A DNA stretch of 15,346 bases from JAEUSI01 sp036782915 (GCA_036782915.1 DAIPYE010000066.1:1-15346), one strand, 5' to 3'; shown: positions 1 through 7,677, counted from the stretch's first letter. The notes: generated by a model not told the origin, from the letters alone. Numbers and translations: made by a program.

Positions 1-50
1 TCAATGAAAAGTTCCATGAACCATTTGTAAACTTCGTCCGGATCAAATTC
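1..50 (-). pseudogene. Out-of-frame continuation of the photolyase-related gene
   Basis: Reading the minus strand in the frame that gives GAA at 50-48 yields EFDPDEVYKWFMELFI, then an incomplete codon at the window edge. This is the segment that normally follows GNFMLL(C) in the photolyase-related family, so the upstream frame and this one belong to one ancestral gene. The rest of the C-terminus, including the region that would hold the remaining iron-sulfur cysteines in cluster-bearing members, lies outside the window. Confidence 0.8.
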
Positions 51-1188
51 AAAGTAACATAAAATTGCCCAGTATCATTAATCTTTCTATATGATGACAA
101 TAACCGGTCTTTAATATTTTTTTTATTGTTGTATCAACAGGCTCAATGCCTGTAGTACCGTTATAAAAAGATGGGGGAATTTTTTTATTGAAATTCCAGA
201 AGTTTGCAGTTCGCTCTTCAGTTCCTTTGTATTCATACACTCCGCGTATAAATTCTCTCCAGCCAATTATCTGACGAATAAAACCTTCCAGTGAATTAAG
301 AGGAATTCCATTTGATGATCCGTATTTCAGTGCTTCATCTATAATCTGTAATGGAGTAAGTAAGCCGATATTGAGCATTGGAGTAAGCATTCCATGGTGC
401 AGAATATTTTCATTATCAACTATTGTATCTTCATATTCGCCGAATTCATTAAACCTGTTTTGCAGAAACTGTTTTAACCATTCTTTACTTTCCTGATGTG
501 TGGTCGCGTAAATAAATTTTCCGGAAATACTTCCGTAATTATCTGCAAAATTTTTTTCAATGTATTCAACTGCTTCTTTATAAAAATTATTAACGGCAGG
601 AAATTTAATTTCGGGAGCAGATTTATTTTTTGGGTATTTCAATCTGTTTTCTGCATCATAACTCCATTTGCCGCCAACCGGTTTTTTATTTTGATCAATT
701 AATATGTTTAGCTTTTTGCGTTGCTGAATGTAAAAATCGGTTTGAAAAAATTTTGATTTAGTACCAAAATAGGATTCTAAATCAGTTGAAGTATTGATGT
801 ATAAAGGACTTTCAAGTTTGTTTATTTCAATTTTAAATTTTTTACAGGTTTGATTAATTCTTTTTTCAAGCAGATAATCACATACGTTATAATAGTATAT
901 TTGATTTACTTTTTGCTTACTGAGATAAGCCAGAAAATCACGAACATCGTTTCTTTTATCTCTTTTATCAATAGCTTCGATATAGTTGATCTTAATCTTG
1001 TTTTCCTTTAAATAGTTTTCATAGTATTTCATGCTTGCCCTGTGAAGAACTAATTTATTCTTATGAAATTTGTATTGATTAAAGTACAAATACTCTTCTA
1101 TTAAATATACTTCATCAGCATTTTTTAACTGGCTCAGATCCTGAAAAAGCTGATGCGGAAATACTATAAATACAGTTTTTACTTTCAT
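49..1188 (-). CDS. Cryptochrome/photolyase-related protein (DPRP type), frameshifted near its 3' end
   Basis: The 379 residues match the deoxyribodipyrimidine photolyase-related family (FAD-binding, PhrB/cryptochrome-like; some members repair UV photoproducts). Visible landmarks are the N-terminal Rossmann-like start with FPHQLF (residues 10-15) where many members have GDQL, GGKWSYDAENR (172-182), the helical-domain stretch with IGWREFIRGVYEY, and TGYCHHIERLM followed by GNFMLL at the end. Family members run about 480-520 residues, so roughly the last 100 are missing. The frame stops at TGA (49-51) directly after MLL, and the expected continuation (E-F-D-P-D-E-V-Y-K-W-F-M-E-L-F-I) is present in another frame at positions 3-50. 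TGTGAA appears to have become TGAA. ATG at 1188 is the only sensible start; no good Shine-Dalgarno site is visible. It lies downstream of SDR and SRPBCC genes on the same strand, separated by a repeat. Either a recent pseudogene or a sequence error. Confidence 0.85.
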   Translation of the reverse strand: MKVKTVFIVFPHQLFQDLSQLKNADEVYLIEEYLYFNQYKFHKNKLVLHRASMKYYENYLKENKIKINYIEAIDKRDKRNDVRDFLAYLSKQKVNQIYYYNVCDYLLEKRINQTCKKFKIEINKLESPLYINTSTDLESYFGTKSKFFQTDFYIQQRKKLNILIDQNKKPVGGKWSYDAENRLKYPKNKSAPEIKFPAVNNFYKEAVEYIEKNFADNYGSISGKFIYATTHQESKEWLKQFLQNRFNEFGEYEDTIVDNENILHHGMLTPMLNIGLLTPLQIIDEALKYGSSNGIPLNSLEGFIRQIIGWREFIRGVYEYKGTEERTANFWNFNKKIPPSFYNGTTGIEPVDTTIKKILKTGYCHHIERLMILGNFMLL

Positions 1189-1222
1189 TTACTTTGATTT
1201 ACTTTTCAATCTTTACACCTCT

Positions 1223-1380
1223 CTTTCCCAAGCACTAGAGTCTGTGTGAAAAATTAGTTTAAAAGATTTACCTCAAAGACTCGAAGGCTCAAAGAATCAT
1301 ATTTAATTGTTTTTAACTTAGAGTCTTTGAGACTTCGAGGTTAATTCTTCGTTTCACACACTCCCCATAGCTTGGGAAAG
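1223..1380. repeat. 158-nt imperfect inverted repeat (MITE/REP-like)
   Basis: Three perfect arm pairs nest around one centre: CTTTCCCAAGC at 1223-1233 with GCTTGGGAAAG at 1370-1380; TGTGTGAAA at 1243-1251 with TTTCACACA at 1352-1360; and CTCAAAGACTC at 1272-1282 with GAGTCTTTGAG at 1321-1331. The left half also holds a direct duplication of CTCAAAGA (1272-1279 and 1288-1295). The whole could fold as one long interrupted hairpin. It fills most of the gap between the SDR-DUF2867 gene and the photolyase-related gene, where it could end transcription or stabilise an mRNA end. The 11-mer at its tips resembles the tips of the hairpins at 13976-14046. No flanking target-site duplication is obvious. 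Confidence 0.75.
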
Positions 1381-1420
1381 GTTGAAATTGATAATTATTT
1401 TTGACAACAAACTTATCACT

Positions 1421-2848
1421 TCAATTTGCTTTAGCAATTTCACATATCATTCCTTTAAAAATAAATCCATGAAACGGAAGAACGGCATACCAGTAAATTC
1501 TGCCAGATAATCCTAAAGGTCTGAATGTTGCTGTCTGTGTCAGATTATTGTTTTTGTCAATTTTGAATTCTAACCATGCTTCGCCCGGCAGTTTCATTTC
1601 AGCATAAAGCAACAGCCGTTTTTCCTGTTTGTCCGCTAAAAGCACACGCCAAAAATCAAGTGCGTCACCTGCGGCTATTTCTTTGTCACTTTTTCTTCCT
1701 CTGCGCATACCAACGCCTCCGATAATCTGATCTAATAATCCTCTTATTTCCCAAAGCCAGTTGCCGTAGTACCAGCCGGTTTTACCGCCGATAGCCCAGA
1801 TTTTTTCTAGTGAAGATTCGCTGTTTTCAAGCTTAGTAAACCGTTTATCTATGAAACAACCGTTTACAGGAACTTCTATAAAATTGGAAATACCTTTACT
1901 GAATATTTTACTTGTCTGCGCATCCTTCCAGCTTGAAAGTACCTGGTTTTGTTCTATTTTGTCAAATGCCATTTTGATGGATGTGTCATAATCAATCAGT
2001 TTAATGCCAAGCAACATTGCTAAATTATTTGGTTTGCAGGTCACTTCAATTTTCATGCTTTTTACAAGATTTTTTGCAAGTGCAAATGAAGTTGCAGTAA
2101 CAAAATATAACCAGTAAGAAGATATTTGCGGAGTCATAACAGGTACGATAATGATTCGCCTCTTTAATCCACGTATCTTTGCAAACCGAAGAAGCATTTC
2201 TTTATAACTTAAAACATCAGGCCCGCCAATATCATAACTTTTATTGTAAGTTTCTGTTCTGCCGATCACACCAATCAAAAATTCAATTACATTCCGGATA
2301 GCAATTGGCTGACATTTAGTTTTCAGCCAGCGAGGTGTGATCATAAAAGGTAATTTCTCCACTAAATCGCGGATGATTTCAAATGAAGCACTTCCTGATC
2401 CAACTATTATACCGGCTTTTAAAGTGGTGAGCGCAAACTTAGAATCTGCTAAAACGCTTTCCACATTCTTTCGTGATGTTAAATGTTTTGACAACTCATC
2501 AGCATTGCTGATCCCGCTCAGGTATATAACCTGTCGGGCATTTGTTTGTTCAATTCTATTTTTAAAATTAGTTGCGCATATTTCCTCCATACTTTCAAAG
2601 TCTCCGCTTTGCGTTGACATGGAATGAATGAGGTAATAAGCTGTATCAATATCTTCCGGAATATTCTTTAAACTATCCTTGTTTAAAAAATCTGCTTCAA
2701 TTACCGTCAGATTCGAAGTGAGATAATTTTTTTTATTAAATCTGTTTTTATCTCTTACGCAGCAAATTACTTCATGTCCGTTTTCCAGTAAAACGGGCAA
2801 TAATCTTTGAGCAATATATCCGGTAACTCCGGTGAGTAAAATTTTCAT
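1421..2848 (-). CDS. SDR family oxidoreductase with C-terminal DUF2867
   Basis: The 475-residue protein begins with an atypical short-chain dehydrogenase Rossmann fold: MKILLTGVTGYIAQRL carries the TGxxGxI dinucleotide-binding motif at residues 6-12, followed by the pattern of NmrA/NDUFA9-like NAD(P)-binding proteins (YLIHSMS near 75-81, YLSGIS, then GGPDVLSYKEML). The last ~150 residues (WAIGGKTGWYYGNWLWEIRG onwards, RRGR, GDALDFWRV, PGEAWLEF, ending near HGFIFKGMI) are DUF2867. Length and order match the known two-domain family. The substrate is unknown. The start overlaps the stop of the SRPBCC gene by ATGA (2845-2848), so the two are very likely cotranscribed and translationally coupled. 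In other bacteria such genes occur beside photolyase-related and SRPBCC genes in light-induced clusters; a role in light or oxidative stress is inference from context. Confidence 0.9.
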   Translation of the reverse strand: MKILLTGVTGYIAQRLLPVLLENGHEVICCVRDKNRFNKKNYLTSNLTVIEADFLNKDSLKNIPEDIDTAYYLIHSMSTQSGDFESMEEICATNFKNRIEQTNARQVIYLSGISNADELSKHLTSRKNVESVLADSKFALTTLKAGIIVGSGSASFEIIRDLVEKLPFMITPRWLKTKCQPIAIRNVIEFLIGVIGRTETYNKSYDIGGPDVLSYKEMLLRFAKIRGLKRRIIIVPVMTPQISSYWLYFVTATSFALAKNLVKSMKIEVTCKPNNLAMLLGIKLIDYDTSIKMAFDKIEQNQVLSSWKDAQTSKIFSKGISNFIEVPVNGCFIDKRFTKLENSESSLEKIWAIGGKTGWYYGNWLWEIRGLLDQIIGGVGMRRGRKSDKEIAAGDALDFWRVLLADKQEKRLLLYAEMKLPGEAWLEFKIDKNNNLTQTATFRPLGLSGRIYWYAVLPFHGFIFKGMICEIAKAN

Positions 2849-3315
2849 AAATAAAATTTTCCGAATCGCTTCTCTAATGCAACAGTTCTGTAATTGAATA
2901 TTTGCTGAAGCTGATCTTTTATTATTAATGAATTTGCAAATGCGCCTAAAATACCAAATGGCGGTTGATAGGTTACAATATCTGTCATTAATACACCGCC
3001 TTCAATGGCTTTAATTTTATGCTGATGATGCCACATTGAGTAAGGACCTATCCTTTGTTCATCAACAAAATATTCGAAATCTTTAACATGCGTTATCTCT
3101 GTAACCCAGTTTAGTTTTATGCCAAGCAGTGGACTTACCTTGTATGAAATTATCATTCCCGGATACATTTTTTCTTTGCCGGTATTGCTCGTTATAATAA
3201 AACCCATATGATCAGGAGTTATTTCCTTTAAATTAGCAGGCGATGAAATAAAGTCCCAGACTTCTGTGATCGTCGCAGGTAATTTTTGTTTTTTAATTAA
3301 TTGATAAAATGCCAT
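2845..3315 (-). CDS. SRPBCC (START/Bet v1-like) family protein
   Basis: The 156-residue protein starts MAFYQLIKKQKLP and carries the hallmarks of the SRPBCC hydrophobic-ligand-binding fold: an early helix after a first strand (TEVWDFISSPANLKEITP), a middle sheet with GMIISYKVSPLLGI and WVTEITHV, the WHHQHKI segment, and a long C-terminal helix ending YRTVALEKRF. Single-domain members are about 150 residues, which supports ATG at 3315. An in-frame ATG at 3381 would add 22 residues unlike the family (MDNRTDHACGWR...), and that DNA is better explained in another frame as a dehydrogenase relic. The stop overlaps the SDR-DUF2867 start. The ligand is unknown. The gene now starts only 8 nt after the relic's stop codon, suggesting it was once an internal operon gene whose upstream partner has been lost. 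Confidence 0.88.
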   Translation of the reverse strand: MAFYQLIKKQKLPATITEVWDFISSPANLKEITPDHMGFIITSNTGKEKMYPGMIISYKVSPLLGIKLNWVTEITHVKDFEYFVDEQRIGPYSMWHHQHKIKAIEGGVLMTDIVTYQPPFGILGAFANSLIIKDQLQQIFNYRTVALEKRFGKFYL

Positions 3316-3323
3316 TATTATTT

Positions 3324-3425
3324 TTATATTTTTAATGTAGAAAAGCCGCCATCCACATGCATGATCTGTCCTGTTATCCATCCTGACTTTGGAGAAAGTA
3401 AAAACTCAGCCATATAAACAAATGC
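3324..3425 (-). pseudogene. C-terminal relic of a classical short-chain dehydrogenase/reductase
   Basis: Minus-strand translation from 3425 gives 33 codons, AFVYMAEFLLSPKSGW continuing to ITGQIMHVDGGFSTLKI, then TAA at 3324-3326. The pattern FLLSPKSGWITGQ..HVDGG is the standard C-terminus of classical SDR proteins (FabG-like reductases). The frame is closed immediately upstream by TAA (3426-3428) and again at 3447-3449, and no catalytic YxxxK or TGxxxGIG segment exists before the terminator at 3471. The remaining ~220 residues of the gene are gone. An ATG within the relic could encode 29 residues, but nothing suggests a function. The relic shows that an SDR gene once preceded the SRPBCC gene in this operon. 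Confidence 0.82.
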
Positions 3426-3470
3426 TTAATTTAAGACGACATCCGCTTAATGTTAAAATTTATACATTAA

Positions 3471-3495
3471 AAAACCCGCACTTACTGCGGGTTTT
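3471..3495 (-). terminator. Intrinsic terminator of the DUF4397 lipoprotein gene
   Basis: A perfect 10-bp stem (AAAACCCGCA at 3471-3480, TGCGGGTTTT at 3486-3495) encloses a 5-nt loop. On the minus strand it is followed by a run of six T. It lies 27 nt past the stop codon at 3522. It also insulates the SRPBCC-SDR genes from read-through, so those genes need their own promoter between 3316 and 3470. Confidence 0.9.
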
Positions 3496-3521
3496 GATTA
3501 ATTCAGTTTAAAAAATATTTA

Positions 3522-4235
3522 TTAATTATTTGCTATAATAGATGCACCAAGTTCCTGCGTTCCTGTAGCTCCGACAAATCCACGGGCATAAACTGTATAG
3601 ATCTTTCCATTCGCTAAAGTAATGTTTGGAAGAGAAAGCACTACTGTTGTAGTTCCTGCCAGTCTTACTTCAAGATTATATGTTCCTGCCGGCACAGGTG
3701 TGAAAGCAGAGAATTCCTTAAAAGTATAATCCGGGAAAAGAACCGGACCGCCTGTTACAGCTATATCAACAGCGGGAGCATTTGGAGATAAATGTATAAA
3801 TCTTACGTGAGAGTTTCCGCTTGCAGGAGCTGTAAGATTATCCTCTACCCTGATAGCTGAAATTTTATTTACAGAATCAACAGCAAAAATTGAATAATTT
3901 GCGCCTTCAGCAAATGGTAATGTTGCGTCTATGACAGTAGTTGAAGTTCCGGTTACATTAACTCTGATTCTGTTATTCCCGACATTCAATGCTGTATATG
4001 GCAATGAAGCAAGATATGGTACATTTGTTGCAACTACAGCATCTCCTACAAGAATATCAACATTCGGAGCATTAGGTGAAGCATGTGTTACTGTTGTTTT
4101 TGGACTAACAACCGGCGTTGTTGTCATTGTGTTTTCATCATCATCCGAGCAACCTGACAGAACTGTTAATGATGTAAATGTGAAAACTGTTACGATAACC
4201 ATTTTGTAAAATCTCATTACTTTTTGTTTAACCAT
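3522..4235 (-). CDS. DUF4397 domain-containing lipoprotein
   Basis: A 237-residue lipoprotein. After MVKQKVMRFYKM comes a hydrophobic segment ending LSGC, a lipobox with the acylated Cys at residue 29, then an acidic SDDDE linker. The mature part holds two related halves: HASPNAPNVDILVGD and HLSPNAPAVDIAVTGG each open a beta-rich module with LPYTALNVGNNRI / FTPVPAGTYNLEV and a closing FAVDS / VYARGF strand, the DUF4397 pattern. The family's role is unknown; it is usually exported and cell-surface associated. ATG at 4235 is chosen because GGAAAGGA sits 7 nt upstream. An upstream in-frame ATG at 4313 would put 26 charged residues before the signal peptide. The gene appears monocistronic, with a terminator downstream and a 261-nt gap upstream. 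Confidence 0.9.
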   Translation of the reverse strand: MVKQKVMRFYKMVIVTVFTFTSLTVLSGCSDDDENTMTTTPVVSPKTTVTHASPNAPNVDILVGDAVVATNVPYLASLPYTALNVGNNRIRVNVTGTSTTVIDATLPFAEGANYSIFAVDSVNKISAIRVEDNLTAPASGNSHVRFIHLSPNAPAVDIAVTGGPVLFPDYTFKEFSAFTPVPAGTYNLEVRLAGTTTVVLSLPNITLANGKIYTVYARGFVGATGTQELGASIIANN

Positions 4236-4242
4236 TTGTTTA

Positions 4243-4250
4243 TCCTTTCC
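4243..4250 (-). promoter_or_regulatory. Strong Shine-Dalgarno site that sets the DUF4397 start
   Basis: The minus strand reads GGAAAGGA seven nucleotides before ATG at 4235. Most other genes in this window lack a recognisable Shine-Dalgarno sequence, so this is the clearest one here. It decides in favour of 4235 over the upstream in-frame ATG at 4313. Confidence 0.7.
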
Positions 4251-4496
4251 TGTTTTTATTTTATTGGAATAAAAAGCATAACTTTTAAAACGTGCAAAAC
4301 GTTCATTTTCCAATGTTAAGAAATTGTAAACAAATTTGTGCGTATGCGAAATGTCAATTTTTATAATATTCGGGAAGGGGAATAGTCTCTAAGGATCACA
4401 GGCTGACTGAGGCCGGACGTGTGTTTTAATACAGTTTCACTGATAATATGGGATTATTTGCCAATAAGGAAAGCTATCAGGCGGGATCACTAATAA

Positions 4497-6887
4497 CTAA
4501 AAAGTATCCAGCGACACGCTGATAAATGTTTTGTTTGCATTGTCATAAAGATTATTCAGTCTCCATGCAAAATCTATTCTTATAACATCAAGTATTCTGC
4601 TTATACCGAATCCTGCTTCCATATAAATATTGTTTGATACTGTAAATGATTTATAAGCGGCAAGTTGGTAATTCGAATTTGAAATTTCATTTCTTCCGGC
4701 ATTGAAAAATCCGACCAGATTCCAGTTGCTCATAAAAGGAATTCCTCCCCATAAAAGCTTCCCGAAATTATTGTTAAAATTCAGATAATATAACCGGTCA
4801 CCTAAAAACTGCTGATATTCCAGAGCATAAAATCCCATCCCGATGTCAAGTGTCCCTGTATTTGTTTTAAAATATGCCAGAGACTGAAACGGAACGTCTC
4901 CGTTCATTATCTCACCGCCGATCTTATACCGGATATTTATATACCTGTTAAAATAATTTTGTCCTCTTATGGAAGCAGAAAACGATCTGTAATTATAAGT
5001 GCTTGTAAAAATTCCGATTCCGGAAAATTTAAATCCAAAATCAAGTATCGGATAATTCGAATATCTTAATCTTGAGATATCACCGTCACCCCAGTCGATG
5101 GATCTGAATTCATTCGGATCTAAAGTAAAACCAACTCCGAAAACTCTCTGATAGGCGTCATTAATTTCCGGATTTGCAATGAACTCCACATCTTTTTTCC
5201 TGATACTGTAATTTGTGTTTTTATAAGCTGTCGTCTGACCTTCCTGATTATAATTGATACCCGCCGAAAACTGAGGAATTATCCTGTATTTTGCGCCGAT
5301 ATTGTATCCCGATGTATAAAAATAATCCAGATTATCCAGCTTGTTGAATAACGCAGTAAAAGTATTATAAAACTGTGAAACGCCAGGCAGTACAGGATAA
5401 GACAGAGGCTGAAGCTTTTTGTAAATTTCCGCATTAACTGTGAAACGCCTGTCACTGAAAAATCTCTGTGTATAGGCGATATTGAATTTACTTTTCTTAT
5501 CTGATGTACCATAAATGAATTCAGTATTGAACTGGAGTCTTCTCTGCTTTCCTACATAATTCAGATTCAATCCGAGAGCGCTTCCTTCAACTCTGTTAAA
5601 ATGATAATAATCTATCGTGCTTGAAGATAAATACTTGCCGTATCCTATGGAAAACGGACTGACATTTATGCTTCTGTCCTTCTTTTCGGTTTCAATTTCA
5701 ATTTTCTTGTATGCTTTTTTTTCTTCCGTTGTGTTTTTTAAGAGAGCATTTTCCGCCCAGAATGCAGAATCTTTTTTTGCATCCGGCATGACTTTCACAA
5801 TGAACTCATCAAAAATTCCTTTCGGAGCTGTTTTGTTTAATGAATAATGAGAAACGATTGTAAAAACCTCTGCTTCAAATTTTATTATTGCCGCAAAGGA
5901 TCCGGCAGCATTAATTCTGACATCGGTTGGCATCCAGTAAACATTTTTATTATCCGTGTATGAAGAAAATTTTTGTTTAAAATTAACTTTCTTGATTCCA
6001 AGAGGTTTAGCCGCATCATTGGTTGTGAGATCAACACTCATTAGAGAAAAAATACTGTCTGCTATATATATCATTCCGGAAAGCAACGGTCTGTTCTCCG
6101 AAGTATTTATTACTTCGATTTTAAATATCAGCAGAGAATCAATGGAAGTAGTTCCGTTCAGATTGTAATCATAATAATTAAAAGCATTGTCTGACAAAGG
6201 TGTCGGGATCTTGAATTCATTGAAATCCAGATCCTCTTCATAAAAATTAACTATAAAAGGAAAAGCAAATCCTCTTGCGATATTCGCTGTTTCCCGTTTT
6301 GCCGTTACGATCTGTTTTTCCAGGTCAGGTTTTTTGAAATATCCTTTTGTCTCGGATTCAAGTATTCCGAAGATTGGTGTTTTGTCTTTTCCTTCAAGAT
6401 CTTCCGTTGCTTTTTCTTCGGTAATGCTGCTTTGATTAGATCTTATTACAAATTTTGTATAAGCATCATATTCATATTCGTTAAGAGTTGACTGAAATTT
6501 TTTCTTGTACTGAATTGCCTTTCTGATGATCTCATATGCGGGATCTTCGCCGTAAACATTGATCTGATCAGTCAATAATTCAGACGGTTTCAAAAATATA
6601 TTTCTTTCTACTTTTTCCTCTTCCAGATATACATAAGCTGTATCAGTAAAATATCCGATATAAGAAAAAATTAATTTATGTCCTCCGGGATTTAATCGTA
6701 TGAAATATTTTCCGTCCTTGTCTGCTGTAGTTCCAAGTGCTGTGTCTGCAACCTTTACAGTTACATATTCAAGTGGTTTGCCTGTATTCAGTTCTGCTAC
6801 TATACCGCTGACTTCGTATGTCTGGGAAAATGCAAGATCTGATACAATTAACATTATTACGATTAAAAACAGAGATTTTATTTTCAT
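4497..6887 (-). CDS. DUF5686 / carboxypeptidase-regulatory-like outer-membrane protein
   Basis: The 796 residues begin with a Sec signal peptide (MKIKSLFLIVIMLIV, probable cleavage after AFS at residue 21). A carboxypeptidase D regulatory-like beta-sandwich follows at about 26-103 (VSGIVAELNTGKPLEYVTV, GTTADKDGKYFI, HKLIFSYIGY), the plug-preceding domain common in Bacteroidota outer-membrane proteins. The rest (EDPAYEIIRKAI, then many alternating strands such as YGKYLSSSTIDYYHFNRVEG and RLQFNTEFIYG) is the DUF5686 pattern and looks like an outer-membrane beta-barrel. The final residue is Phe (SVSLDTF), as expected for barrel insertion. Length is normal for the family, which has no settled function; transport or surface display is inference. 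No strong Shine-Dalgarno site precedes ATG at 6887. It stands alone, 72 nt after rsmG. Confidence 0.9.
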   Translation of the reverse strand: MKIKSLFLIVIMLIVSDLAFSQTYEVSGIVAELNTGKPLEYVTVKVADTALGTTADKDGKYFIRLNPGGHKLIFSYIGYFTDTAYVYLEEEKVERNIFLKPSELLTDQINVYGEDPAYEIIRKAIQYKKKFQSTLNEYEYDAYTKFVIRSNQSSITEEKATEDLEGKDKTPIFGILESETKGYFKKPDLEKQIVTAKRETANIARGFAFPFIVNFYEEDLDFNEFKIPTPLSDNAFNYYDYNLNGTTSIDSLLIFKIEVINTSENRPLLSGMIYIADSIFSLMSVDLTTNDAAKPLGIKKVNFKQKFSSYTDNKNVYWMPTDVRINAAGSFAAIIKFEAEVFTIVSHYSLNKTAPKGIFDEFIVKVMPDAKKDSAFWAENALLKNTTEEKKAYKKIEIETEKKDRSINVSPFSIGYGKYLSSSTIDYYHFNRVEGSALGLNLNYVGKQRRLQFNTEFIYGTSDKKSKFNIAYTQRFFSDRRFTVNAEIYKKLQPLSYPVLPGVSQFYNTFTALFNKLDNLDYFYTSGYNIGAKYRIIPQFSAGINYNQEGQTTAYKNTNYSIRKKDVEFIANPEINDAYQRVFGVGFTLDPNEFRSIDWGDGDISRLRYSNYPILDFGFKFSGIGIFTSTYNYRSFSASIRGQNYFNRYINIRYKIGGEIMNGDVPFQSLAYFKTNTGTLDIGMGFYALEYQQFLGDRLYYLNFNNNFGKLLWGGIPFMSNWNLVGFFNAGRNEISNSNYQLAAYKSFTVSNNIYMEAGFGISRILDVIRIDFAWRLNNLYDNANKTFISVSLDTF

Positions 6888-6959
6888 ATATTATTATGAG
6901 GGAAATTATTGTTTGTTTCGAATTAACTAGCTGATATAAATTTTAATGCCTGAGGAATT

Positions 6960-7619
6960 TTATTTCAATTTTATTATCACAATTTTTTTATCTTCGATTT
7001 TATAAACTATATTAAAATCAAAATTAACAACTTCGGCATTAAATTTAAACTCCTCTGTACGTTTCAGTTCAATCAATGTTTTCAATTCATCATCCAAAAT
7101 TCCGCCTTTTAAACATAACATCTCACCGTTACTGTTCAAAAGATCCTTTCCCCAGAGAAATAATTTATCCAGCGGCGCGACAGCTTTTGAAATAACAATA
7201 TTATATTTCTTTCTGAAATTAATGTCACCGGCGATTTCTTCCGCTCTGCCGCAAATCACCTTCGCATTTTTAAAATTCATGTTTTTGACAATGTCTTCCA
7301 ATGCAGCTGTTTTTTTCTTTATAGAATCTATAAAGGTAATTTCAATTTCCGGAAAAAGTATCTTCAGCGGGACACCCGGAAAACCTCCTCCGGTGCCAAT
7401 ATCCGCAACCTTTTTAACTTTATCAAAATTAAATTTCCTGAGAAAAAAAACGGAATTTAATATATGCTCTTCGATTGATTCGGTCTTACGGGAAACCAGA
7501 TTTATTTTTTTATTCCATTCAAGCAATAATTTCTCATATCTGATGAACTGACCTTCCGTTAATTCCGGATTAAGACCTAGTTCGCTCCGAAGAAAATTAT
7601 TCAGTAATTGCATTTGCAT
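6960..7619 (-). CDS. rsmG: 16S rRNA (guanine(527)-N7)-methyltransferase RsmG
   Basis: RsmG (GidB) uses S-adenosylmethionine to methylate N7 of G527 in 16S rRNA; loss in other bacteria gives low-level streptomycin resistance. The 219-residue product has the family length. Visible motifs are YEKLLLEWNKKINLVSR near residues 28-44, EEHILNSV (50-57), and the SAM-binding glycine loop VADIGTGGGFPGVPLKI (71-87), followed by ITFIDSIKKKTAALED (motif II). Two starts are possible, ATG at 7619 and ATG at 7613 (MQLLNNFL); neither has a clear Shine-Dalgarno sequence. It is not next to mnmG or parAB, where it often lies. A terminator separates it from the anti-sigma gene upstream, so it needs its own promoter in 7620-7677. 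Confidence 0.95.
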   Translation of the reverse strand: MQMQLLNNFLRSELGLNPELTEGQFIRYEKLLLEWNKKINLVSRKTESIEEHILNSVFFLRKFNFDKVKKVADIGTGGGFPGVPLKILFPEIEITFIDSIKKKTAALEDIVKNMNFKNAKVICGRAEEIAGDINFRKKYNIVISKAVAPLDKLFLWGKDLLNSNGEMLCLKGGILDDELKTLIELKRTEEFKFNAEVVNFDFNIVYKIEDKKIVIIKLK

Positions 7620-7656
7620 AATTATACAAAGATAATAAAGCTAACTGTTCTTTTTG

Positions 7657-7674
7657 TGTGAAAAAAAATTCACA
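7657..7674. repeat. Small palindrome upstream of rsmG
   Basis: TGTGAA (7657-7662) and TTCACA (7669-7674) are perfect inverted halves around six A. It lies between the sigma/anti-sigma terminator and the rsmG start, where an operator would be expected. The TGTGA and TCACA halves resemble a CRP/FNR-family site, but the spacing is 8 rather than 6 nt, so no regulator is assigned. Confidence 0.4.
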
Positions 7675-7677
7675 TAA

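Noticed and set aside
1223..1380. CRISPR array or insertion sequence
   Set aside because: The repeats are inverted, not regularly spaced direct repeats, and no transposase frame is present.
3316..3381. N-terminal extension of the SRPBCC protein to an ATG at 3381
   Set aside because: The added 22 residues do not fit the family, and the same DNA reads as a dehydrogenase C-terminus in another frame; ATG at 3315 gives the normal length.
4236..4313. Longer form of the DUF4397 protein starting at 4313
   Set aside because: It would put 26 charged residues before the signal peptide, and the strong Shine-Dalgarno site points to 4235.
4314..4496. Possible structured RNA or riboswitch in the gap between the DUF5686 and DUF4397 genes
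   Set aside because: There is a locally GC-rich patch near 4400-4430 with short complementary pieces, but no consistent stem set and no match to a riboswitch core that I know.
7657..7674. CRP/FNR-type operator upstream of rsmG
   Set aside because: The half-sites TGTGA and TCACA are separated by 8 nt instead of 6 and the centre is only an A-run; kept as an unassigned palindrome.
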